From the NCBI GenBank assembly GCA_038501625.1, contig JAZAYU010000179.1, positions 496,001-560,000 on the forward strand: DNA of 64,000 nucleotides. The letters are read 5' to 3'. Positions 47,901 to 57,899 of this stretch are shown here, piece by piece; within the stretch, counting starts at the first letter, position 1; every line of letters starts with the position of its first letter. The stretch is from Corbicula japonica. Taxonomy: Eukaryota > Mollusca > Bivalvia > Venerida > Cyrenidae. Both the position numbers and the translations under genes were made by a program. Under the pieces are notes generated by a model, which ran no database searches, was not told where the DNA came from, and worked only from the letters and a program-made list of their open reading frames with translations.

Positions 47901-50389
47901 CTGAATGACCTACAATCCTATCTAGAGAGAAGTAATGAAGGATTACTACTTCAGCAGCCTTATCCAGATGCCGATATGTATATTAAACTTTTTCTTTTAC
48001 TTTATGCCGATGATACAATAATTTTAAGTGATGACCCAGTAAAATTTCAAAAACTCATTGACGACTTCTATCAATATTGCGAAACTTGGAAATTAAAAGT
48101 TAACATGTCTAAAACAAAAGTAATTATTTTTGGCACAAATAAACCAGAAAATTTTAGATTTTTCTTAAATAACGAACCAATTGAGATTGTCAAAAATTAC
48201 AAATATCTGGGACTTACCTTTTCGTCATCTGGGAGTTTTCTGACCGCTAGAAAGGATATTGCCAGTCAGGCAAATAAAGCCATGCACATGCTGTATACAC
48301 GAATAGCCAATTTAGATTTGCCAGTCGATCTGCAATTAAAACTTTTTGATCAAACAATTGTTCCCATACTAACTTATAATTGCGAGGTCTGGGGGTATGA
48401 AAACTTAGAACATATAGAAAAGATTCAGAACAATTTTCTACGTAAAATAACAAAAAGCAAACAATCAACTCCCTTGTATATGTTACTTGCCGAATTAGGT
48501 CGATTTCCATTAGAAATTGTGATTAAAACAAGAATGATAAACTATTGGAATAAGCTCTTAAGCGGAAGTGAAAATAAAATCTCAAGAATTTGTTATGAAA
48601 ACATGTTGAACTCACCCAATTCTTTCAAATGGCTAATCTTTATTAAATCCATTTTACAGAATACTGGTCATTCGAATTTCTGGAACGAACAAAGAGTCCT
48701 TAACCTGAAACATATAAGCACTTTGGTTAAACAAAACTTAAAAGACCAGTACTTCCAAAACTGGAATAGAAAGCTGCAAAGTTCAGCAAAAGGTATTAAC
48801 TATAAAATTTTTAAAACAGAAATAAAATTAGAACATTACCTTATATCCTTACCGCCGAAGCTTAGACTCGCACTATTTCATTATAGAACATGCAATAACA
48901 GATTGCCAGTTGAAACAGGCAGGTGGATTAACAACTTCGTACCACATAACGAACGAAAGTGTGCTCTCTGCCATTTAAATGATGTAGGTGATGAATATCA
49001 CTATTTCTTAGTGTGCCCTTACTTTAACATCCAAAGACGCCAGCTAATTAACGAGTATTACTTTACACGCCCGAACACTTTTAAATTTAAAGCTATTATG
49101 ACTTCAGATTCTTATGAAACACTCTTAAATGCTGCGAAATTTGCATTAAAAATAATACGATTTTTCAACCCTGGATACTAGCCATACGGTGCTGTCACGT
49201 CTACATTACCGTTACACTACACGTTTGAACAATTGTCCCTTTCATTCATATATGTACCTTTAAGTTTATGGTCATTTATGTAAGAATCCTAGTATTTTTG
49301 CACGTCATATACTTCTCTCCTTTAAATGATTCCATTGATGCAGTATTTAGTTGTGTTTATTATTTCTCTTACAATGAAAATGTGACTACCGTTGTTATTA
49401 ATGTGCCCCTCTGTTAAACTCAATTTAATTATGCAAAGCTAGTACATATGAAGAACGTTAAAGTTTGTGTTTCATAACACGGTTTCTACTTGCTACATGA
49501 ATCTAACAAGTGAATTATTATATTATTTAAGCCCCTTTGGTATCTTGTGTTTCGTTTCGACAAGAACCAGTCCGGGGGCAATAAGCTAATAACTACCAAG
49601 AAATATGTCGTAATGTTTAAACATACCCTTTATGATAAATCGTAATTACTATTTTGCCGACAACAAGAAACTCACGAATTGCTGAAACATACAACTGACT
49701 GTTAACTTTTCCATCCATAAATATATATCTCCACGTGAATGTTTACGACAACTTGCATTTTCCATAGTAGACAAAGCACAACTCTGCCCAACTATTCCAT
49801 TGACTGTACATTCTTTCATTCATAACCTTATATTTTCTTGTGATTACAAACATTTATGACGTATATCATAAATATTTAAACCGGCATATTTCTAATCTTG
49901 AATCCAGTGATAATAACAATCAACGTTGCAAGAAAATTAAACGCATGCACTTGAACTATAGTATGATTTGTCATTGTTTCTTTTGTTTTTGTTATTTTTG
50001 TTTTTGTTTTTTATATGTATGGTACTGTATTGTATTGTTTGTTTGTTTGTTCCAATATATTGTTAATTGTAAATATATAAAATATCCCGTACCTCTTACA
50101 ATCTGTTACTCAGGAGCTTTCTTGATTACATCGTAAATCCATTCACGCAATATTGACCTACTTAATTTACAACTGTTTGCATCCATTGATACCTGTGAGA
50201 ACTATCTCGTAAAAATCGTGCTCCTAAAGACTTCTTCATATACTTCATTACTGTCTAAAACTGTCCCCTGTATACACTACATTATTTGTATAAAAACCCA
50301 CGTTATTTTGTTTGTTATAATAAGTCATGTTGTCAACACAAATGACCTGACTGAAATAAAAGATTGTTGTTGTTGTTGTTGTTGTTGTA
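44901..50389 (+). mobile_element. LINE D: CR1/Jockey-group-like non-LTR retrotransposon
   Basis: About 5.5 kb inserted in LINE C on the same strand. The 5' end has about 95 bp of unusually GC-rich DNA (ctcctgcaagatcggatccc and on), then one long ORF and a 1.2 kb 3' UTR with AATAAA followed by a TTG/TGT repeat tail (50364-50389). LINE C reads S-D-S up to 44900 and I-E-T-L-L-S-F after 50389 in one frame, which fixes the boundaries to a few bases. I could not find a clear target duplication. ORF1 is absent, so the copy is 5'-truncated or its 5' part was replaced. It is related to LINE A. Confidence 0.9.
44997..49181 (+). CDS. LINE D ORF2: endonuclease-reverse transcriptase
   Basis: An uninterrupted frame of 1394 codons, the longest in the window. 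It opens after a TAG at 44979 with a GTG; the first ATG is 45168 (residue 58), a more plausible start. Residues about 60-235 are low-complexity. The endonuclease runs from about 240 (LRIGSLNVCGLKKK, FCVQETKLD) through LIGDVNGHTSNLPDF and VIDYAVAS to LSDGHSILTL; the usual His after LSD is displaced by a Gly, so the active site may be impaired. RT: NYRPITILSC, QAGFRANYS, CFVDFSCAFD (about 895), GVRQGENLSPILF (about 953) and catalytic LLLYADDTIIL (about 1003). The C-terminus has RLPVETGRW and CALCHLNDVGDEYHYFLVCP. It supports target-primed reverse transcription. Confidence 0.9.
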   Translation: MIPCPVTLENSKTCSCKYYNHDKFKYCVHAINSQVQENEKSVSENNQRILCPDSKCVMENSVEKPAVYAPVPLIQINTSENVNKVVNSICDNCDLLNSVKNSTTVDLSETSVYEQSVDLPCSSTAASCQLRANLFDNINNSDESASLNTCHKIDHCNTAESSNIVILETYFCEKCINLPCSSTVSSCQHFISRAAENVVPAASLLNNNESTSFSDCQSLQTENISLLSKSKNVYSDYTLRIGSLNVCGLKKKVLYPDFSELLDKYDIFCVQETKLDIHDYINVKDFTFYSKTRSKDVKRKSGGIGFFVRNSIANKIEIIESNCEYIFWLKIKQNAGMNEDTDIIIGSLYVPPSISRFFNDDEFQCLGNEVYEKCNIFKYCILIGDVNGHTSNLPDFIEMDDFMAREFSLDDDFLNIFNSVDSLTNYNFPRNRESKDNKTNSVGLKFLELLSCNNLFIINGRTMDDRLGNFTFRDVSVIDYAVASLHCFPFIKTFCISESETLLSDGHSILTLHINIPVLVENSLDTETPLINNDQHIKPPKWQSDLKEQYVNNINTLKCDELYTTLINKNARMSKSDINAATNTIADILKASAFQTFTRKQNSSNLFTCRPNNNKLKPWFGPQCVKARNLFHAARRNYRLHRNDQFKNELNRASRFYKQTMNTFLCKHKTRNEKRLRDLSSYKPKDYWKILNSLKDNKSEQMPKLDEFYEYFKNINSNDYVNQTQNQPSENLNDHPVEYNTDTLNSKITLEEISKMIDKSSNSKAASPQDFILNEYIKSTKTIMLPIYTILFNNIFDSGILPDSWLMGTIKPIYKKKGSSLDPVNYRPITILSCLGKLFTSILNERVTKFLSQNQLLNENQAGFRANYSTTDHIFTLKFLIDNLRAHRKKLFTCFVDFSCAFDKIWRAGLWSKLIRQGIRGKIYNIILNMYSNIKSCVSINSSFSPFFQSDCGVRQGENLSPILFSIYLNDLQSYLERSNEGLLLQQPYPDADMYIKLFLLLYADDTIILSDDPVKFQKLIDDFYQYCETWKLKVNMSKTKVIIFGTNKPENFRFFLNNEPIEIVKNYKYLGLTFSSSGSFLTARKDIASQANKAMHMLYTRIANLDLPVDLQLKLFDQTIVPILTYNCEVWGYENLEHIEKIQNNFLRKITKSKQSTPLYMLLAELGRFPLEIVIKTRMINYWNKLLSGSENKISRICYENMLNSPNSFKWLIFIKSILQNTGHSNFWNEQRVLNLKHISTLVKQNLKDQYFQNWNRKLQSSAKGINYKIFKTEIKLEHYLISLPPKLRLALFHYRTCNNRLPVETGRWINNFVPHNERKCALCHLNDVGDEYHYFLVCPYFNIQRRQLINEYYFTRPNTFKFKAIMTSDSYETLLNAAKFALKIIRFFNPGY

Positions 50390-51400
50390 TAGAGACACTT
50401 TTATCTTTTGATATAAAATATTTTATTTTAGGAGCACATTTTTCGCAAATTTTATATACAGAAATTCAAAATCCCTTTTGGAAAGATGTGTTTGAGAGCT
50501 GGCAGATATTTGTACAAAAACATGAAATTAAAAATATAGAGGATATATTGACGTCACCGCTTTGGTTTAATCAAAACTGTTTAAACAAATCCCTTTTCTT
50601 TCAAAATTGGTATAATAAAAGTATCTTTTATATAATTGATTTATTTGACGATAATGGCAATTTAATAGAATTTGAGCAACTTAAACCATGTATGGAATTC
50701 AAGGAACGTATTTAGATTATTTAAGATTATGGTCAAACATACCAAATATTTGGAAACACACTTTAAGATCTTCTTCTACAGAAATAAAACTATATAAAAG
50801 AAGCGTCTTATTAAGCCCGCCATTAAGAAACATATTAAAAGATAAGAAAGGGTGTAAACGTATATTCAACACTTTGCAAAGTGATTCAATAACCACTCCG
50901 TACAAATGGAGCCATCTTTTTAATGAAATAACTGCAAATGAATATGCTTTGTTCTGTAAAGCAACCGCAAAGATAGAAGAGATTAAACTTAAAAATTCCC
51001 AAATCAAAATTAATAATTACATTTTAACAACAATTTTTTTTATTGAAGATAAACAAAGAGGATAGTGATCTCTGTTCCTTTTGTGGACAAACTTCAGAAA
51101 CAATTATTAACCTGTTATATCAATGTCAAATAGTAAACAATTTTATTTCAAAAATTAAAAACTGGCTCAGAAATGTATGCTTAATAAACTACGACTTTGA
51201 TGTTAAAAATTATATTTTTTTCACACGGTAAAAATGACACAATACGGTAAATATTTCTTATAATTAAGTACTTTATTTATAAAACAAAGTTTAAGGATAA
51301 TTGTAGAGGATTACTAACATTGAGACTGTTCAAACAATACTTAAAACAAAAACTAATTGCCAAACAATACATATCAAAAATAAATAGAACAATTCGATAA
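50390..51400 (+). pseudogene. LINE C ORF2, C-terminal domain
   Basis: Resumption of LINE C after LINE D. It reads LLSFDIKYFILGAHFSQIL and FWKDVFESWQIF, then SPLWFNQNCLNKSLFFQNWY and FDDNGNLIEFEQL, typical of the region following the RT in L1/Tx1 proteins. A frame change leads to SDLCSFCGQTSETIINLLYQ followed by C, a Cys-rich C-terminal motif. A last frame gives RGLLTLRLFKQYLK near 51310-51350. At least three frame changes disrupt it. Confidence 0.83.
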
Positions 51401-51898
51401 AAACTTTAAAACTATATTCAGTAAACTCACTGAGTAGGTTATTTAATAACTGACAAATACTATATCCTGATAAATATTATATTCAGTAATTGACAAAACA
51501 CTTTATTAAATTAAATGATTTTACTATTTCGATTATATTGTAACTTCAGCTGTCCCAATAATGTATTTTACAAAGAAATCTATATAAAACTGTATAGTTT
51601 GTGCTTTAATAGAAATATACCGCCATATGGGGGGAGGGGGGGGGGGGGGGACGGGAAAACTTGATTCTATCATAGTATTAAAGTTATGTTTTTGTATTCA
51701 AAGATATAAACATTAATGTTTCGAGACCCATGAAACCAAAAATATACTTAAGAAAAACTATGTAACACATTAAAATGTCATTGTTGAATAACTGTATAAG
51801 AAATTGTATTGTCAAATAACTGTATAATTATTACATACTTGTAATACGTTTTTCCAGAATAAATGGGGTTACCCGTAATGGGGCCCGAAACAAAAAAA
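51401..51898 (+). other. LINE C 3' UTR
   Basis: AT-rich non-coding tail with a G-rich run near 51630-51650, ending in the A run at 51892-51901, immediately followed by the duplicated target. Confidence 0.75.
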
Positions 51899-51913
51899 AA
51901 AGGGTCACCGTTT

Positions 51914-53384
51914 TCTAGGTGTTAGTTATTAAAGGACCTATACTTTTCTTTCTGATAACAGACAGTACAAAAACATAGCTTTAAAGGCATGTAAGTACAT
52001 CAGGAAAAAATGAAAGGAATTATACATTAAAAGGAATATTCGAATCTTCTGTTGCATACATGTTGTTCAACAGTGTTAATTCTTAATGCTACACTTCTAA
52101 CACCCTTCGGCGCCGGCTTGAGCAGAAATTTATTTAATGTGCAGTGCGAGCGCCGTGAAAGTGCCCGTGCACGCAGTGCAAGCGCCACAAGAGCACAGAC
52201 AATCGCCAACAATAAATCCGTGGGAACGCGATACAATGGGGGCTTCGTAGCAAAGCCTCGGTCGCTTTATGGACGAATGATATCTCCATCTTCATGAATA
52301 ATAAAAAAAATCTTGTTGTCTTATGGCCGCAGTCTTGAAAATTAACAACACTGTGCCAACGCAGTGGTAACGCGGTATTGTGTGATGGGGTCTTTAGATT
52401 AAATTCAAATAAATAAAAGTTTACACACGAGTAATCTTAAGCTAAACGGGTATCTTATTTTTGCAGTATCTGACATTGCTTTCCACTGCCGATGAGCTTC
52501 CCAGTTAATTCAGTAAATCATAGATCATTGATTTTTATCGACACATCACGAACAGGTACTTTAAATGTTATTTCTGTATATCTTATTTTTGACGATGAGA
52601 CTGTCTCATAGATGTACGACAAATATTCCTCTGGGTGGACCACTACACTTTGACTTGACTCATCATGTTTCACCGCTTAAAGAAATGCAGACGTATTGAC
52701 ATACAGCATGGTCTATTCCCTGAAAACTGAAGAATGATTTCGTGTGTTAACACGTCGCATACAATTTTACTTCGTTGAACAGCATACACATTCTCTGTGC
52801 AACACGCATACACCATCTAATGCTGGAAAACAGCCTTTGATGGTTTTTAATCAGAAACACAGAAGCAACAAGCGTATAATTATCATATCACATAATTTAT
52901 ACACTAAATAAGAATTTTTATACATGTTATTAGTATTTTCTTTGTGAAATTAATATGAAGGTTACTTTGTGCAGGAAACCTTAAAAATAAACTTGTTTCA
53001 TGACATTATCTAAACTTAAGCACTTCGAATAACAACAAGAGGTGTCGCTTTATATAAAATAACATTTACCATCATTATTGGATCTCCATTGGAAGTAATA
53101 TTAGTCCAAAATACACAAAAATGAAACAAGCACGTGATAAATGTCGTCGTAATGTAATTAATTTTTCGATGCACAACGAACACCCACTGTCGTTGCGCAG
53201 CACTTGTCGGCACACGCGTTAGCCCCCAGTGATTATCCACAGGTATAACGAAATGATGAATACATTGAATACAATGTAAAGATACTGTATCATAACATAA
53301 CGTAATGTTAATCATACATAATGCTATGAAGTAAACAAATAACGTAATGATATACAATGTATATGAAATATTATTCTTGCATAC
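51914..53384. other. Intergenic DNA, no gene seen
   Basis: AT-rich except for a CpG-rich islet at about 52090-52260 (cggcgccggcttgagc; gtgcgagcgccgtg and gtgcaagcgccac as near-repeats). Frames of 69-113 codons have no recognisable domain. Confidence 0.6.
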
Positions 53385-53424
53385 CGGATAAGTATTTCCG
53401 CGTGTTTTACCAGGGAAAGAAATC

Positions 53425-53450
53425 TTATCTTTTCCCTAGGGAAAAGATAA
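53425..53450. repeat. Perfect 26-bp palindrome
   Basis: Two 13-base half-sites, ttatcttttccct and its exact complement, meet without a spacer. It lies within a cluster of hairpins. Confidence 0.92.
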
Positions 53451-53629
53451 CGTTCGCGTGCTACACGAGTGATGTCACGTCTTCAAGTATCTGACTTAAT
53501 TTATTCAAGTTAGTGACGTCATTTACAAAATAAGGTTTACGTTTACGTCGATATTTCAGCGTAAAGAAAGAAAATTTAGTTTGTATACGTGTACACAAAT
53601 GTTATGAACAGTGAAAGTTATGCAAGAAA

Positions 53630-53784
53630 AAGTATCTTGCATGGGACATTCGGTAAAGATTGAAAAATCTGTCACCTCGGGAAAACTGTTTTGGCGGAAA
53701 CTCGGCAGAGCCTCGTTTCCGCAAAACAGTTCCCCCTCGGTGACAGATTTTTCCATCTTCACCTCACACGCATGCAAGATACTT
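53630..53784. repeat. Fold-back element with near-complete stem
   Basis: The outer pair is aagtatcttgcatg (53630) and catgcaagatactt (53771). The inner arms 53657-53704 and 53711-53761 share 'gaaaaatctgtcacc' and 'aactgttttg-cggaaac'. The loop is only about six bases (gcagag). Nearly the whole 155 bp can fold into one hairpin. Confidence 0.9.
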
Positions 53785-53794
53785 ATATGGATAC

Positions 53795-54177
53795 CAGTAT
53801 GCAATCTGTAGGTTTGTATTTGTCAAGTAAGGTATGTAAACAATATCACGCGGGACGTAATGTCGAGCGTGATGAGGTTTACATACGCAACGAGAAATGG
53901 GGCGCGTCACGGGAAAAGGTACCTTTGGACAGCTGACGTCAATCTTTGAAATGTCGTCGTAAATTTGTGCAGACAACATTAATTATTATGCATTTCGTTT
54001 TAAAATATCATTTTATTGTCAAATGTGTACCAAAATTACATTTTAACTATAAGAAATTGATTTATATTTGTAAGTTCTTTCTAAATTTATTAAAAACTTA
54101 AATATCACTAAAAATGTCCGAAGGTACATTTTCCCGTGACGCGCCCCAAATAATACAAACTTGCTGATTGCATACTG
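53795..54177. repeat. Fold-back element with a hairpin inserted in one arm
   Basis: The outer arms 53795-53820 and 54152-54177 match (cagtatgcaatc...gtttgtatt). They continue inward as ggggcgcgtcacgggaaaa plus gtacctt-ggaca at 53899-53931 and, inverted, at 54115-54147. Only the left arm has about 75 extra bases between these blocks (53821-53898), which themselves contain a hairpin, gtatgtaaac...gtttacatac (53832-53886). This looks like a small element inserted into one arm of a larger fold-back. Confidence 0.85.
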
Positions 54178-54865
54178 ATGTAATGTTACTTTTATTATAT
54201 ATACCATTACATGTATTTCACTCCTAATAATTGAGCACTAAATCAATTATGAATAGTGTAATTTGATGTAAGCAATTACGTCACAATATAATTTTACCTA
54301 TTCACGCGTCATGATTGATTGTCAGATCAAAGATTGTTTATATTTCAAATCTTTGAATGACTCGAAGGACTAAAACAATAATACAGCAAAAGTTGGACAA
54401 GACCCGAAGATGATAAAAGTGTTTACCGTGGTATATTTAATATGTAACGACTAGGATTTGAAAGTTATTCATTCTAATACCGCAGCACCGAACTTCATTT
54501 AACATCGTATGCATTTATAACGGGTTAGGCTTTAAAGAGAAAATAAGTTGAACGATATGTACACTTCTTCGCTCCCAATCTTTTGCTTGTTCTGTTGATA
54601 TATCCGCAATGACTATCTATCAATTTATCTTCTTTCACAATTTTTGACGATTTCATGATATGAATTAGATCTAGATACGAATTAGATCTCGTGTTTTCGA
54701 ATGCATATGTATCTTCTTACCATAACAAACTATCTTGTTGCTTTTAAAACTGGTCATTACATATTTAACTTTTAGCTTGACAGCAGGTCGTTTCCGGCAA
54801 TACTGCATTGTGTTAATTTTGTTGTTCGATTCCTTTATTTCTGTACTTCTATTAAAAGATGGTAT

Positions 54866-54871
54866 TTTATT
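54866..54871 (-). terminator. Polyadenylation signal of ROCO-Death-protease gene
   Basis: AATAAA on the minus strand about 52 bases after the stop codon, with a second AATAAA at 54834-54839. A short 3' UTR is implied. Confidence 0.55.
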
Positions 54872-54922
54872 TACTGCATGTTGTACGCTAATCCCGTTGT
54901 TTTCCTATCAAATAGTATATTA

Positions 54923-55593
54923 TTAATTGAAAAAATCATGGACAAATCCAGGATGAGACTGTGCTATCCAGTCATAGATGTATTTCATCTTTGCTCCCAA
55001 TTCTAGCTTGCAGTAATCTGGAACATCTTTTTGTACCTGATCTGGAAGTTTAAAATAAAATTCAGGTAATCCATGCGTAAGTACACCAACAACTGTCACT
55101 GAATGTTCGTTATTGTTAGACAGAATAGGAGCCCCGGATGCCCCATGATTTATGAAACAGTCAAAGAGCAACACAGATGGGTTATCGTAACCTTGATATC
55201 CAACGTCTATTAAATCTGCGTGATTCGGTAGTTTAGATCTAAGAAATGATTCGTTCTGCTTAAGCCAGGTAAAAGCTAATTGCATTCTCTCCGACTGATG
55301 ATACACAAGTTCGCATCTTGGATCCAATACCTTTTTGTGTGCATTATTTGGATTGCCATATCCAATTAATGAAACATCTGTCACGTCAACTTCAGAACGA
55401 GATAGACGCAGTTTACACGGAAGCTTTTCAGGATTGCTTATTTCTAAAATTGCAACATCTAATTCGGAATTGAAGATAAATTCTTTCTTCAGATAAAAGA
55501 TGTCAACCTGTGAGTGTGCAATAATTCCTGATTTAAAAAAATGAACATATGTCTGCGTGTCCTCTAGTTTTGAATCGCTGCTGCCATCATTAC
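54923..55593 (-). CDS. ROCO-Death-protease gene, exon encoding the protease Asp and Ser (last exon)
   Basis: Minus-strand last exon: acceptor tcatgtccag|GT at 55594, stop at 54923. It encodes about 223 residues. NSELDVAILEI supplies the catalytic Asp and FINHGASGAPI the nucleophile Ser in a GxSG motif; VVGVLTHG follows as the usual post-Ser strand. The Asp is about 52 residues after the His in the preceding exon and the Ser about 107 after the Asp. From memory these spacings resemble human FAM111A. The fold is trypsin-like; substrates are unknown. Exon phase (2 bases completing a Gly codon) matches the preceding exon. The upstream start at 55384 seen in a simple frame is not the true start. 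Confidence 0.86.
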
Positions 55594-56110
55594 CTGGACA
55601 TGAAATATAAAAGCATGGTCGTTAAAATGGTTCATGCAATCATTCAGTATTTAACAACCTGAAAATAATTTAAACGTATCTCGAACTGGAATATAAATAA
55701 GCTTTAGCGTTTTAAGTAATAATATATGTGTCAAATAAATATAAAACTTTTGAAGGATTACACACAGTCGTTTTGCCATGATATTTTCTTATGAGCGTTC
55801 CTTTATAACGACGGTTCAGATGTGCGAGATGAATAACAAAACCACCAATTAACTTTGTCCTTTCAATTATGACCTTGACTAAGACTGACCAATGGGTATC
55901 ATCATAGGATGATGATTCACCCCAAATCAAAGTAAGTTTGCCGTTTTATTGTTTTCGATACGACTCGATAATATATTAGAATTTTAGTTTGGAACTATTC
56001 TTATCCTGTCTCCGGGATAATCGTTACATTATACATTTCCTCTAGTGAACGGATTTCACTTTCCATTCAGACAAATGGAATCTGCATCGACAATATTTAC
56101 TAAACATTAC
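55594..56110 (-). other. Intron of ROCO-Death-protease gene
   Basis: 517-bp intron, gtaatg...tgtccag. A 72-codon frame inside (55930-55712) lacks splice sites compatible with the flanking phases and is not taken as an exon. Confidence 0.78.
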
Positions 56111-56338
56111 CTATGATACATGCAATGACATGAAGAGCTGTCATTATGCACCTCTCTCCGATGCGGAAAACCGTCCCTACCATAGTGTCCCCATACATTA
56201 AGACACCCACAGACTTCATCTGTTCAGTCAAGATCTCCATCATAGCTTCACTCAGTGTGTTATCAAAAGCTTTTCTGAACGGCTGACCTGAGATTCTTTT
56301 GTTTTCAGAACTATCAAGACGTCGTCCACCATCAATGA
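56111..56338 (-). CDS. ROCO-Death-protease gene, exon with the protease His
   Basis: A 228-bp internal exon. Acceptor cgtaatacag|TC at 56339 and donor ATAG|gtaatg at 56110. It joins the GTPase/Death exon (1 base left over) and the last exon (1 base left over) in one frame. It encodes VIDGGRRLDSSENKRISG, a linker, then VGVLMYGDTMVGTVFRIG and CIMTALHVI, which is the protease N-terminal strand pair and the catalytic His. The exon thus splits the catalytic triad from the other two residues. It has no ATG-bounded frame of useful length and is easy to overlook. Confidence 0.84.
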
Positions 56339-57899
56339 CTGTATTACGTGTAAGAGCTTATCATGTAAATAGAGAACACAAATAATTCCTCATGAAGAAT
56401 TTACAAGCCAAACTACAAAATCTATATAAATACTGTAATTATAAATGTAAAGAACGAGTAACTTATGTAACAAATATCATGTGACAAGTTATATTGAGTC
56501 ACGATTTGTTAATGTATACGTGATCGACTTAAGATATTAAGCAACAGTGTGTTGTGTCACGGGATAAAACTTTATTGCAAATCAATTTATGAACACCTTA
56601 TTTCCAAGGTGACAAATGTTACAACTTAGCCTATTATACATGTAGATAGACAAGACTACTTTTACTGTATTTCTCTTATAAACCTCTGTAAATGTGCGTA
56701 ATTTCTTTCATGTGTTTTTTCGTTTTGTTAGTCAACAGACGTGTTTAAACATTTAAAACAGAAGACTTAGGGATGTGACTGGGCTACATCTTGTGCGATT
56801 TGTTTTAAATCGGTGTTAATGTGTATCTTACTTTTATTGGGGACTATCAACTCCCTTCAGTCACTTCGTATTTTATTTTTTAGTTTGAAGCTATGCTTGA
56901 AAACTATACATGAAGTGGACAAATATGATAAATTGCATTACACAGCTATTTCTTCTTGCAACTAAAATTATTTAATACAGAGTGGTATTATTTTAAGATT
57001 TAAAGAAACATTTGTTGATTTTTTCTGTATTAACATATTCACATGGGCATTCCGGGGATGTATTATTTTTAATTTTAATGCTCTAAAATATCGTGTACGT
57101 ATAATGTTATAACATGCATGTGTGATATTTACCGCGCTACAAATATAATGGTATTTCAAGCCTTAAATAAATTCTTTTTCATACATTATTCATTCGACTT
57201 TCGATTTTCTTCTAGGGTAAATGTCTGCAATTCAGATAATATTCTAACTCCAACTACTTGAGGACTCGGACGAAACGTTTGGATTTCAATAGTTGGAAAA
57301 TATATATTAAACAAATATGATTACACTTTTGGGAAATAACAACTACATTGTTTGTACTCTTTGTAGAACTTTTTGAATGCAATTTCAGAGAATTTTTTTT
57401 CGTTAAATATATTGATGCTAATATTATTTAATCCTTATTAACCTAAGAAAGAAATCTTATTGTTAAATCAAGTTTACATTTGGTAACGTTCGTAAATTTG
57501 TAATAACAATCATCAAAACCTGACGGTGAATTCGCTTGGGAAACCTATCAAACTTGATTCGTACCGATCCGCCGAATTATCATAAACTCTTCTTTCCGAG
57601 CGTTGGACAAATTTTCAAACTTTGACCACATGAAACTGGCTACTTGTTAAAACCAATTTAAGATATGTAAGCATGGATACATACACAACTAAATAGTTCA
57701 TTGCGATGTAAGCCTCCGTTTCATCCAGTAAGCAAGTGTGTCTTATTTATCACAGTCTTTATTACATAGTTAAACGTTTTTGAGTGGAAACTATTGGGAT
57801 AAAAATCGAAGTTTATGATACTTGGTCTGTATGGTTATGTAACGTCAATATACTAGTAATTTTGTTGGGCAGTTTGTAATAAACTTAATCCTGACTTAC
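56339..57899 (-). other. Intron of ROCO-Death-protease gene
   Basis: 1,561-bp AT-rich intron, gtaagt...taatacag. No exon or mobile element recognised inside. Confidence 0.78.

Larger units (their letters stand above)
37410..51898 (+). mobile_element. LINE C: L1/Tx1-like non-LTR retrotransposon with two nested insertions
   Basis: Bounded by a perfect 15-bp target duplication AAAGGGTCACCGTTT at 37395-37409 and 51899-51913, with the 3' end in a run of about ten A. It contains ORF1 (37711-38463), an endonuclease (about 40060-40589, resuming at 42693), an RT (about 43600-44900) and a C-terminal region (50390-51400). A mariner-like element (40592-42690) and LINE D (44901-50389) are inserted in it, and the frame continues across each. 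Subtracting both leaves about 6.9 kb, as expected for a full-length L1/Tx1 element. Several frameshifts show it is dead. Confidence 0.93.

Noticed and set aside
55712..55930. 72-codon frame between protease exons as an extra exon
   Set aside because: The flanking exons already join in phase with good splice sites, and this frame has no acceptor AG at its start.
57853..57899. C-terminal tail SLLQTAQQNY of the 817-codon frame
   Set aside because: A consensus donor (AAAG|gtaagt) precedes it and the next exon continues in phase, so the tail is intron read-through.
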